Shown here piece after piece: positions 16,876 to 24,196 of a stretch of DNA of 64,000 nt. The DNA comes from Pseudomonas sp. TMP9 (GTDB taxonomy: Bacteria; Pseudomonadota; Gammaproteobacteria; Pseudomonadales; Pseudomonadaceae). How positions within the stretch are numbered: position 1 is the stretch's first letter; each line of letters opens with the position of its first letter. A model generated the notes under the pieces. That model saw nothing but the letters and a program-made list of their open reading frames with translations. It ran no database searches and was not told where the DNA came from. Made by a program: the position numbers and the translations under genes. The stretch lies in assembly GCF_037943105.1 (NCBI RefSeq), contig NZ_CP149803.1:3576001-3640000 (forward strand). Reading direction: 5' to 3'.

Positions 16876-18638
16876 AACTGAGCCGCTGGCTGCCCTGCCT
16901 CGAGTGGGGGCGCCGCTATGACCGCAGCAGCGCGGCCCAAGACGGCTTAGCCGCGCTGATCGTAACGCTGATGCTAATACCGCAGAGCCTGGCCTACGCC
17001 ATGCTGGCCGGTTTGCCGCCGGTGACGGGCCTGTATGCGAGCATCTTACCGCTGCTGGCCTACGCCATTTTTGGCTCCAGCCGCACCTTGGCGGTAGGCC
17101 CAGTGGCGGTGGTGTCGCTGATGACCGCAGCGGCGCTTGCGCCACTGTTCCCTGCGGGCAGCGAAGCGTATATCGGCGCGGCGATGCTGCTGGCGCTGCT
17201 GTCTGGGCTGCTGCTCAGTAGCATGGCGATGTTGCGGCTGGGCTTTTTAGCGAATTTTCTCAGCCACCCTGTCGTGTCTGGTTTTATCAGTGCCTCCGGT
17301 ATCCTTATCGCCGTGGGTCAGCTTAAGCACCTGTTGGGCATCAGCGCCTCGGGTGAGAGCCTGCGGCAGATAATCCCGCAGCTGTGGCTAGGGCTGCCGA
17401 GTGCGCACTGGCAAACCGTGCTAATCGGTGTGTTCAGCCTTATCTGGCTGTGGTGGGCGCGGGCGCGCCTAAAACCTGTTCTGCAACGGCTGGGGCTGTC
17501 TGTGCAAATGGCGGGCAACTTAGCCAAAGCCGGTCCGGTGCTGGCGATTATTGCCGCCATTGTTGCGGTGTCGCTGCTGCAGCTGGAGCGCGCCGGGGTG
17601 AAAGTAGTCGGGGTCATCCCGCAGGGTTTACCGGGGCTGATGCTGCCCACGCTGGATATCACGTTAGCCATGCAACTGTTGCCCGCCGCGTTGCTGATCA
17701 GCTTGGTGGGGTTTGTTGAGTCGGTGTCGGTGGGCCAGACGCTCGCGGCAAAACGCCGCCAACGTATCGAGCCCAATAATGAATTACTCGGCCTGGGTAC
17801 AGCCAACCTTAGCGCAGCCTTTAGCGGTGGCTTCCCGGTCACCGGTGGTTTTTCTCGCTCGGTGGTCAACTATGACGCTGGCGCGCAAACCCCTATGGCT
17901 GGGGTGTTTACCGCCGTGGGTATCGGCCTCAGCGTCATGCTGCTGACCCCGCTGCTGCATAACCTGCCGCAAGCCGTATTGGCCGCCACAATCATCGTCG
18001 CGGTGCTGAGCTTGGTTGATCTCGGCTCGCTGAGTCGCACATGGCGCTACTCGCGTCCTGATGGTGTCGCGCAACTCGCGACGATTATCGGTGTGCTGTT
18101 GATTGGCGTTGAGGCCGGCATCCTGATCGGCGTCGGCCTCTCGCTGTTGCTGTTTCTCTGGCGCACCAGCCAGCCGCACATGGCGGTCGTCGGCCAGGTG
18201 CCAGGCAGCGAGCACTTTCGCAATATCGAGCGCTTTGCCGTTATCGAGTCGCCCAACGTGCTGTCGCTGCGGGTCGATGAAAGCCTGTACTTCCCCAACG
18301 CCCGCTACCTGGAAGATCGGATTAGCGAGCTGATCGCTAACCGACCCCACGTGCGCCATTTGGTGCTGATGTGTTCGGGCGTCAACCTGATTGACGCCAG
18401 CGCCCTTGATTCGCTGGAGGCGGTTGTTGAGCGCCTAAAAACCGCCAATATTCAATTGCACCTGTCCGAAGTTAAAGGCCCAGTGATGGATCAGCTGCGT
18501 CGCTCCAGCTTTCTCCAGCACTTTGGTGGCCAGGTGTTTATCAGCCAGTTCGAGGCCCTGAAAACGCTAGCGCCGCAGCTTACTCAGCAAACCTTACTGC
18601 CGGGCAATCTGCGCGCCAACACCCACCCCCATGCCTAA
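16872..18638 (+). CDS. SulP family anion transporter with STAS domain
   Basis: A 588-residue permease. About 12 membrane segments start with the SulP signature region (ALIVTLMLIPQSLAYAMLAGLPPVTGLYAS), then GFVESVSVGQTLAAKRRQ. A C-terminal STAS domain follows (LSLRVDESLYFPNARYLEDRI, LVLMCSGVNLIDASALDSLEAV). Its ATG overlaps the SQR fusion stop, so it belongs to the sulfide operon. A role in moving sulfite, sulfate or thiosulfate produced by persulfide oxidation is inferred from context; the family itself transports sulfate, bicarbonate or dicarboxylates. Confidence 0.92.
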   Translation: MKLSRWLPCLEWGRRYDRSSAAQDGLAALIVTLMLIPQSLAYAMLAGLPPVTGLYASILPLLAYAIFGSSRTLAVGPVAVVSLMTAAALAPLFPAGSEAYIGAAMLLALLSGLLLSSMAMLRLGFLANFLSHPVVSGFISASGILIAVGQLKHLLGISASGESLRQIIPQLWLGLPSAHWQTVLIGVFSLIWLWWARARLKPVLQRLGLSVQMAGNLAKAGPVLAIIAAIVAVSLLQLERAGVKVVGVIPQGLPGLMLPTLDITLAMQLLPAALLISLVGFVESVSVGQTLAAKRRQRIEPNNELLGLGTANLSAAFSGGFPVTGGFSRSVVNYDAGAQTPMAGVFTAVGIGLSVMLLTPLLHNLPQAVLAATIIVAVLSLVDLGSLSRTWRYSRPDGVAQLATIIGVLLIGVEAGILIGVGLSLLLFLWRTSQPHMAVVGQVPGSEHFRNIERFAVIESPNVLSLRVDESLYFPNARYLEDRISELIANRPHVRHLVLMCSGVNLIDASALDSLEAVVERLKTANIQLHLSEVKGPVMDQLRRSSFLQHFGGQVFISQFEALKTLAPQLTQQTLLPGNLRANTHPHA

Positions 18639-18648
18639 GGACATTCTG

Positions 18649-19029
18649 ATGAAAACTGCCCATGACTTGGTGACCGCCGCTAAAACGCGTATCCATGAAA
18701 TTAACCTGCAGGACGCCGACGCTGCCATTAGCGAAGCTGACCTGTTGATCGACGTGCGCGAAACCGATGAGTTTCACGCTGGGCACATCCCCGGCGCCAT
18801 CAACATCCCCCGTGGCCTGCTGGAATTCAAACTGAGCAATCAACCCGAGCTGGCGCAACGCGACCAGAAGCTAGTGCTCTATTGCAAAACCAGCGGCCGC
18901 GCGGCATTGGCTGCCTGCTCATTAAAAGACATGGGCTACCTGCACGTGCTTTCGATAGAAGGTGGCTTCGACGCGTGGAGCGCCGCTAACAAAGCCATCG
19001 ACACCCCGCAACTGCCTGCATTCGATTAG
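18649..19029 (+). CDS. Rhodanese-like sulfurtransferase
   Basis: A 126-residue single-domain rhodanese with LIDVRETDEFHAGHIPGAINIPRG and active-site loop YCKTSGRAALAA (Cys79), ending EGGFDAW. The ATG at 18649 is preferred over upstream codons because AAGGA lies 7 bases before it. It starts 10 bases after the SulP gene. It probably transfers sulfane sulfur from persulfides to thiols such as glutathione or sulfite, linking SQR and dioxygenase steps. A hairpin with a short T-run follows before the next gene. Confidence 0.92.
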   Translation: MKTAHDLVTAAKTRIHEINLQDADAAISEADLLIDVRETDEFHAGHIPGAINIPRGLLEFKLSNQPELAQRDQKLVLYCKTSGRAALAACSLKDMGYLHVLSIEGGFDAWSAANKAIDTPQLPAFD

Positions 19030-19069
19030 GGACATTGGCCTACTGCTGGACGCTTAACTGTCCGTAAAG

Positions 19070-19103
19070 CCGCTGCCTGTAGCTGAGTACCTGCAGCGGT
19101 TTT
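19070..19103 (+). terminator. Probable terminator or attenuator after the rhodanese gene
   Basis: CCGCTGC and GCAGCGG form a 7-bp GC-rich stem with a 16-base loop, followed by TTTTCT. It lies in the 106-base gap between the rhodanese and disulfide reductase genes and may only partly stop transcription. Confidence 0.5.
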
Positions 19104-19135
19104 CTGCATCTCACGCCGAAAAGGATTCACCGGTT

Positions 19136-20551
19136 ATGCCCACAGAAATCACCGTCGACGTTGCGATTATTGGTGCCGGTACAGCCGGGCTTTATGCACT
19201 GCGCGAGGTGCGGCGAGCCGGGCGAAGTTTTGTCCTTATCGACCACGGCCCGCTCGGCACCACCTGCGCCAGAGTGGGTTGCATGCCCTCCAAGTTGGCG
19301 CTGCATGCAGCCGATCTGTGGCATTCACGTCTGGCCATGCCGGCCATCGGCGTGGCGAATAGCGAGGCGCTGCAGCTTGATAACGCCATCACTTGGGCGG
19401 CCCTGCGTGAGCAGCGTGATTTCTTCTCTAACAGCGCCGCTAACAAGGCCCGCGCCGCGGCGGGCAAACAGCTGATCGAGGGTCGCGCACGCTTTCTTGA
19501 ACCCACCTTGCTGGAGGTTGAAGGTGCTGAAGGTAAGCACGTCATCCGCGCAGGCGCGGTGATTATCGCCACCGGCTCACGCCCGTTTATCCCCGACTGG
19601 CTGGCCCCGTTTGCAGAGCGGATTGTCACCACGGACACGCTGTTTGAGCTGGCAGAATTGCCGGCACGCATCGGAGTGTTGGGTTTGGGCGCGCTGGGTC
19701 TAGAAATGGGTCTGGCGCTCAGCCGGCTCGGCATTGAGGTCACAGCGGCTGGCGGTTCAAGCCTGGCCGGTATTGATGACCCACAGGTGGCCGCCCGTGC
19801 AGTCGAGGTTTTCTCGCAAGAGATGCCAATTTGGCTCGGCCAACCCGCCCGCGTTGAGCGTGCAGAGCAAGGGCTGGTGCTGCGCTCAGGTGAACGCTGC
19901 GCAACGGTTGACCTGCTGCTGGTGGCAACCGGCCGGCGCGCGAACACCGATGGTCTGAATCTGCAGGCGGCCGGTTTTACCCTGCAAGAACGTGGCGAAC
20001 CGCTGTTCGAACCGGCCACGCTGCAGCTGGGCGATTGGCCGGTGTACATCGCCGGTGACGCTAACGGGCAGCGCGCGTTGATGCACGAAGCGGCTGACGA
20101 AGGCGCGATAGCCGGCTATAACGCATCGCGGACCACTCCCACGCGCTTCCGGCAAAAAACTTCGCTGTCCATCGCCTTCGCTAAACCCGATGTCGCGGCC
20201 ATTGGTAAACGCTTGAGCGAGCTAGACCCCAGCCGGATTATCGTGGGCAGTGCGTCGGGTGAAGCCAATGGCCGTTTGCGCATCGTGGGCGGTGAACGCA
20301 GCCTGCTGAACGTTTACGCCGATAGCACCAGCGGTTTACTGCTAGGCGCCTCGCTTCTCAGCATCGACGGCGAACACGTGGCGCATCAATTAGCGTGGGC
20401 CATCCAGCGCGGTGAAACGGCGCAAAGCCTGCTGCAAATGCCGTTTTACCACCCGGTGGTGGAAGAGTTGCTGGCCACCGCGCTGAAAGAAATCGGCAAA
20501 CACTTCCCCGACCCTCAAGGGCTGCCCCTCGGGTTGGTAGCCGAAGAGTGA
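19136..20551 (+). CDS. Dihydrolipoamide dehydrogenase-like pyridine nucleotide-disulfide oxidoreductase
   Basis: A 471-residue class I flavoprotein disulfide reductase: FAD motif VAIIGAGTAGLYALREVRRAG, redox pair in GTTCARVGCMPSK (Cys44, Cys49), NAD motif GVLGLGALGLEMGLALSRLG, second FAD motif VYIAGDANGQRALMHEAADEG, and the C-terminal catalytic base in PFYHPVVEELL. No lipoyl or 2-oxoacid dehydrogenase genes are near, so it is unlikely to be a housekeeping E3. Beside the sulfide operon it could reduce persulfides, polysulfides or glutathione-type disulfides, but the substrate is not determinable here. It converges with the CsoR-family gene. Confidence 0.9.
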   Translation: MPTEITVDVAIIGAGTAGLYALREVRRAGRSFVLIDHGPLGTTCARVGCMPSKLALHAADLWHSRLAMPAIGVANSEALQLDNAITWAALREQRDFFSNSAANKARAAAGKQLIEGRARFLEPTLLEVEGAEGKHVIRAGAVIIATGSRPFIPDWLAPFAERIVTTDTLFELAELPARIGVLGLGALGLEMGLALSRLGIEVTAAGGSSLAGIDDPQVAARAVEVFSQEMPIWLGQPARVERAEQGLVLRSGERCATVDLLLVATGRRANTDGLNLQAAGFTLQERGEPLFEPATLQLGDWPVYIAGDANGQRALMHEAADEGAIAGYNASRTTPTRFRQKTSLSIAFAKPDVAAIGKRLSELDPSRIIVGSASGEANGRLRIVGGERSLLNVYADSTSGLLLGASLLSIDGEHVAHQLAWAIQRGETAQSLLQMPFYHPVVEELLATALKEIGKHFPDPQGLPLGLVAEE

Positions 20552-20599
20552 AGCGTCACGGAAGCTTTGCCAGCCTTGGCGTGCGCAACTGTTTAGCCG

Positions 20600-20869
20600 T
20601 CAGGTGTACTTGGTGAAGATGGCCCTGACTTGCGCCAGCTTCTCTTGGTTACTGTGGTCCGGGGTGAGAATGGCTTCTTCAGCCAGGCAAATCAGCATTT
20701 CCTGATAAGCCTTATCCAAGGCCTTACGGGCGGCGCTGAATTGCTGGGCGATGGACTCGCATTCATCGCCGCGCTTGATCATGGCTTGAATGCCACGCAC
20801 CTGGCCCTCGACGCGGGCCAAACGCTTGAGCAGGGAATCGCGGTGTTGTAACTGGGTTAGTTCAGTCAT
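20600..20869 (-). CDS. CsoR/CstR-family transcriptional repressor (putative persulfide sensor)
   Basis: An 89-residue all-helical DUF156 protein: LLKRLARVEGQVRGIQAMIKRGDECESIAQQ, then SAARKALDKAYQEMLICLAEE. The ATG at 20869 overlaps the stop of the haem c protein gene (ATGACTGA), so it is translationally coupled; the TTG two codons earlier is less likely. The first cysteine (Cys37) aligns with the conserved Cys of CsoR/CstR. The second (Cys61) lies 24 residues on rather than the canonical 29, and the CsoR copper histidine position is Leu, so copper sensing is unlikely. It is flanked by sulfide genes and CstR-like operators, one before its own operon. Confidence 0.88.
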   Translation of the reverse strand: MTELTQLQHRDSLLKRLARVEGQVRGIQAMIKRGDECESIAQQFSAARKALDKAYQEMLICLAEEAILTPDHSNQEKLAQVRAIFTKYT

Positions 20870-21419
20870 TCTCAACGTCTACAGTTCGGCGCAAAGTGAA
20901 GGCGCCGCGTAATTCACCCAAGGCAAATCCACGCGCCTGATCCTGCGGGTAGCGTACATCAATCACCGCCGCCAGAGACGGCTCAACGTTCTTGCCGTGG
21001 CAGGCTAAGCACGGCTCGCCAGTGGCAATGGCCTTCATCATGCGAAACTCGCCGCCGACTATTTCAGCATGGCTGAGTTCAGCGATGGGCTCACCGGCGG
21101 CGGCACGCTGGGCAAATTGTTCAAGCACCTGCGTTTCCCAGGCATCAGCGGTGTTCGCCGGGTTACGTACCTTGAGTGAGGTACGGCCCACTTTCCAAGG
21201 GTGTTGGCTGTGCTGCACAGCAATCTCCGGGGCCAGTAATTGACACGCCTCCACCGCCTTAACCGGCCCGCCGGACTCCATCGCAGACTTGACGGTAGAC
21301 ATCAAATGCTGCCCGAAAGGCGGTATTAGCGCTGCACCCTCTGCCTTGAGCGCCTGAAAATCTTCGGCATAAGCCGCCGTGCTCAACGAACCTAAAAGAA
21401 CTGCCGTAGTCAATCGCAT
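20862..21419 (-). CDS. Periplasmic DUF3365 (Tll0287-like) haem c protein
   Basis: A 185-residue exported protein with an 18-residue signal peptide (MRLTTAVLLGSLSTAAYA) and one c-type haem motif, CLACH, at residues 137-141, in the DUF3365 family related to cyanobacterial Tll0287 and haem-based sensor domains. The upstream GGAGG fixes the start. It is the first gene of a two-gene operon with the CsoR-family repressor, and a CsoR-type operator lies 28 bases upstream of its ATG. A redox or ligand-sensing/electron-transfer role in sulfide stress is plausible, but no function is established. Confidence 0.88.
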   Translation of the reverse strand: MRLTTAVLLGSLSTAAYAEDFQALKAEGAALIPPFGQHLMSTVKSAMESGGPVKAVEACQLLAPEIAVQHSQHPWKVGRTSLKVRNPANTADAWETQVLEQFAQRAAAGEPIAELSHAEIVGGEFRMMKAIATGEPCLACHGKNVEPSLAAVIDVRYPQDQARGFALGELRGAFTLRRTVDVEND

Positions 21420-21447
21420 ACCGCCTCCACATAAACACGTACCCTAC

Positions 21448-21463
21448 ATACCCATGGGAGTAT
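21448..21463. promoter_or_regulatory. CsoR/CstR-type operator 2 (repressor's own operon)
   Basis: ATACCCATGGGAGTAT matches operator 1 at 13 of 16 positions and keeps the ATAC-N8-GTAT ends. It lies 28 bases upstream of the DUF3365-repressor operon, consistent with autoregulation. Confidence 0.65.
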
Positions 21464-21695
21464 AGCTTCGACTTGAGAAAAACACCCAGCGCGAATGCAG
21501 ATGGTTGTGTATGGCGTTGCCTCTGGCTAGGCATGTCGTCGCGCTGTAACCACGGCTGATACCTGCGTATTTACTGGCCCAACGCAGTCATCACTCAACG
21601 TTCGCATGCAAATCATCGGTTTTTTATCCGTCTAACGTAGCGTCTAAAACATGGCAGCAAGAAGGTTGATGGCGACGGTGCGGCATTTCGCCCAC

Positions 21696-21711
21696 ATACC
21701 CCCTAGGGTGT
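21696..21711. promoter_or_regulatory. CsoR/CstR-type operator 3 (cioAB oxidase operon)
   Basis: ATACCCCCTAGGGTGT keeps ATAC and the C/G tracts, with GTGT in place of GTAT. It lies 81 bases upstream of the cioA ATG, on the promoter side, and suggests that the oxidase shares regulation with the sulfide genes. I found no Anr/Fnr-type TTGAT-N4-ATCAA box in this intergenic region. Confidence 0.55.
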
Positions 21712-21792
21712 TCTCGGTTAAGCTTCATCTTGCCGAAAAAGCCATGCGCTTAGCCGGCTTTTCAGTCAGTTCGAAACACAGGATCGACTCAG

Positions 21793-23193
21793 ATGGAATT
21801 AGACCCGCTCTTCCTCTCGCGACTGCAATTTGCCTTTGTGGTCTGCTTTCACGCCATCTTCCCGGTGTTCACCATCGGCTTGGCCTCATTCATCGCCTTT
21901 CTTGAAACCATGGCTTTCCGAACGGGTGATCTCGTTTGGGTAAGGCTGTCGAAGTTCTGGACGCAGGTGTTTGCCGTGGTGTTCGGCATGGGGGTGGTGT
22001 CGGGCATCGTCATGGCCTTCCAGTTCGGTACCAACTGGAGCAACTTCTCCTACGCGGCGTCAAACTTCCTCGGCCCAGTGCTGAGTTATGAAGTGATCAC
22101 CGCGTTCTTCCTTGAAGCGGCGTTCCTCGGTGTGCTGCTGTTTGGTCGCGACAAAGTACCGCCGGGCGTGCACCTGTTGGCTGCCTGCATGGTGGCGCTG
22201 GGCACCTTTATTTCCTCGTTCTGGATTCTCTCAGCAAACAGCTGGATGCAGACACCGGTAGGCACGGAGCTGCGCGACGGCATGATTCATGTCACCTCGT
22301 GGTCAGAGGCGCTGTTTAACCCCTCCTTCCCCTACCGCTTCCTGCACATGGGCTTGGCCTCGTTCCTCACCGGCGCATTTGTGGTGGCCGGCGTCAGCGC
22401 TTGGTACTTGCTGCGCAAGCGTGAAGTGGAGTTGAACCGCAAAGCACTGTCGGTCAGCCTGTGGATGATCATGATTATTGCCCCGACCCAAGCGGTGGTG
22501 GGCGACTTCCACGGCCTCAACACCCTTGAACACCAACCGATCAAAGTGGCGGCGATGGAGGGTAATTGGGAGCGTGGTTCGGGTGTACCGCTGCTGCTGT
22601 TCGCCTGGCCCGACCAAGACGCGCAGGCCAATCGGTTTGAAATCGGCATTCCAAATCTGGCTAGCTTTGTCCTGACCCATGATTGGCAGGGCGAGCTACC
22701 GGGCGTCACCGACGTGCCTCGTGAAGAGCAGCCAACCGTGTGGATCGTGTTCTGGGCGTTCCGGGTAATGGTTGCCATCGGTTTGCTGATGATCGCCTTT
22801 GGCCTCACCGGGCTGGTGTTGCGCCGCGGTGGCCGCTACTGGCAAACGCCGTGGTTCCTAAATGGCATGCGCTGGATGAGCGTCACCCCCTTCCTGGCCG
22901 TGCTGGCGGGTTGGATAGTGACTGAAGCGGGGCGTGCGCCATGGCTGATTTACGGGGTGATGACCCACGCTCAGGGACTGACGCCGTCACTCACCGGCGG
23001 CATGGCGCTGTTTACCCTGATTGGTTACATGCTGGTGTACGCCGCCGTGTTTAGCGCCGGTCTGTATTACCTGTTCCGCGTGTTGCAGGACGGCCTTGAA
23101 GAAGACTTAAGCGCCGAGGAAACCCACGAAGTGGAGCGGGCAGCACGTCCGCTGTCGGCAACCCATGTACGTCTAGAACAGGGAGGCAATTAA
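21793..23193 (+). CDS. cioA: Cyanide-insensitive (CIO-type) bd quinol oxidase subunit I
   Basis: A 466-residue cytochrome bd subunit I with nine predicted helices, starting LDPLFLSRLQFAFVVCFHAIFPVFTIG (haem ligand His). The short Q-loop around GLNTLEHQPIKVAAMEGNWE is the CIO hallmark, as opposed to the long Q-loop of E. coli CydA. It oxidises quinol and reduces oxygen without pumping and resists cyanide and sulfide in characterised relatives. AGGA lies 9 bases before the ATG. It is cotranscribed with cioB (one base gap) and followed by cydDC. A CsoR-type operator upstream points to sulfide-linked control. Confidence 0.95.
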   Translation: MELDPLFLSRLQFAFVVCFHAIFPVFTIGLASFIAFLETMAFRTGDLVWVRLSKFWTQVFAVVFGMGVVSGIVMAFQFGTNWSNFSYAASNFLGPVLSYEVITAFFLEAAFLGVLLFGRDKVPPGVHLLAACMVALGTFISSFWILSANSWMQTPVGTELRDGMIHVTSWSEALFNPSFPYRFLHMGLASFLTGAFVVAGVSAWYLLRKREVELNRKALSVSLWMIMIIAPTQAVVGDFHGLNTLEHQPIKVAAMEGNWERGSGVPLLLFAWPDQDAQANRFEIGIPNLASFVLTHDWQGELPGVTDVPREEQPTVWIVFWAFRVMVAIGLLMIAFGLTGLVLRRGGRYWQTPWFLNGMRWMSVTPFLAVLAGWIVTEAGRAPWLIYGVMTHAQGLTPSLTGGMALFTLIGYMLVYAAVFSAGLYYLFRVLQDGLEEDLSAEETHEVERAARPLSATHVRLEQGGN

Positions 23194-23194
23194 A

Positions 23195-24196
23195 ATGGTG
23201 CCTTTTGACCTTTCGCTTATTTGGGCTGGGATTATTGCCTTCGGCATCATCATGTACGTGTTGATGGACGGCTTCGATCTGGGTGTGGGCATTCTCTTCC
23301 CCTTCGCCCCAGACGAGCCGGCCCGCGATGTGATGATGAACTCAGTGGCACCAGTCTGGGACGGTAACGAGACCTGGCTGGTACTGGGCGGTACTGGGCT
23401 GCTGGCGGCTTTCCCGCTGGTTTACTCAGTGCTGCTGCCGGCCATGTACATCGGCGTATTCCTGCTGCTGGCAGGGCTGATTTTTCGCGGTGTAGCCTTT
23501 GAGTTTCGCTTTAAAGCCAACACCTCACGCTACCTGTGGAACTGGGCCTTCGCGGGCGGCTCGATTCTCGCCTCCTTTGCTCAAGGGGCGGTGGTCGGCG
23601 CGTATATCCAAGGCTTCAACACCGAGGGCATGGTGTATGTCGGCGGCCCGTTGGATTGGCTGACGCCCTTTACCGTCCTCACCGGCATCGGCTTGCTGGC
23701 CGGTTATGCCCTGCTCGGTTGCACGTGGTTGATCATGAAGTCCGAAGGCTACATTCAGGATTGGGCCTTCAAGCTGGCACCAAAACTGTTGGCGGCGGTG
23801 TTGGTGGTGTTTGTTGCCATCAGCGTCTGGACACCCTCGGTCGACCCGAATGCCTATGCCCGCTGGTTCTCCTCGATTAGCCTGATCTGGGCCTTCCCGA
23901 TCTTGGCTGGACTGTGCGCGCTGCAGATTTTCCGTAGCCTGCTCAAGCGTCGTGAAGCCATGCCGTTTATGGCCACCATGGGCCTGTTTATCTTCACCTA
24001 CCTAGGGTTGTTGATGACCAAATGGCCCTACATCATCCCGCCTAACCACACCATCTGGGACGCTGCCTCGGCGCCTGAGTCGCAATTGTTCCTGCTATTG
24101 GGCCTGCTGTTTGTCATCCCCATCGTGCTGACCTACACCGCGTGGACGTACTGGGTGTTCCGCGGCAAAGTGAGGGTCGGTGCAGGCTATCACTGA
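23195..24196 (+). CDS. cioB: Cyanide-insensitive (CIO-type) bd quinol oxidase subunit II
   Basis: A 333-residue subunit II: FDLSLIWAGIIAFGIIMYVLMDGFDLGVGILFPF at the start (two membrane-associated blocks split by a conserved acidic DGFDLG), then WDGNETWLVLGGTGLLAAFPLVYS, a family signature, and eight or so helices. The length is at the shorter end of bd subunit II, as in CIO proteins. It pairs with CioA in the inner membrane. No cydX/cydZ-like mini-gene follows; instead cydD begins inside its last codons. Confidence 0.95.
   Translation: MVPFDLSLIWAGIIAFGIIMYVLMDGFDLGVGILFPFAPDEPARDVMMNSVAPVWDGNETWLVLGGTGLLAAFPLVYSVLLPAMYIGVFLLLAGLIFRGVAFEFRFKANTSRYLWNWAFAGGSILASFAQGAVVGAYIQGFNTEGMVYVGGPLDWLTPFTVLTGIGLLAGYALLGCTWLIMKSEGYIQDWAFKLAPKLLAAVLVVFVAISVWTPSVDPNAYARWFSSISLIWAFPILAGLCALQIFRSLLKRREAMPFMATMGLFIFTYLGLLMTKWPYIIPPNHTIWDAASAPESQLFLLLGLLFVIPIVLTYTAWTYWVFRGKVRVGAGYH

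Noticed and set aside
20600..20869. Assignment as a copper-sensing CsoR or formaldehyde-sensing FrmR
   Set aside because: The copper/formaldehyde histidine position is Leu, and neighbours are sulfide genes rather than copper or formaldehyde genes.
21420..21792. Anr/Fnr box controlling cioAB
   Set aside because: I looked for TTGAT-N4-ATCAA in the intergenic region and found no acceptable match.
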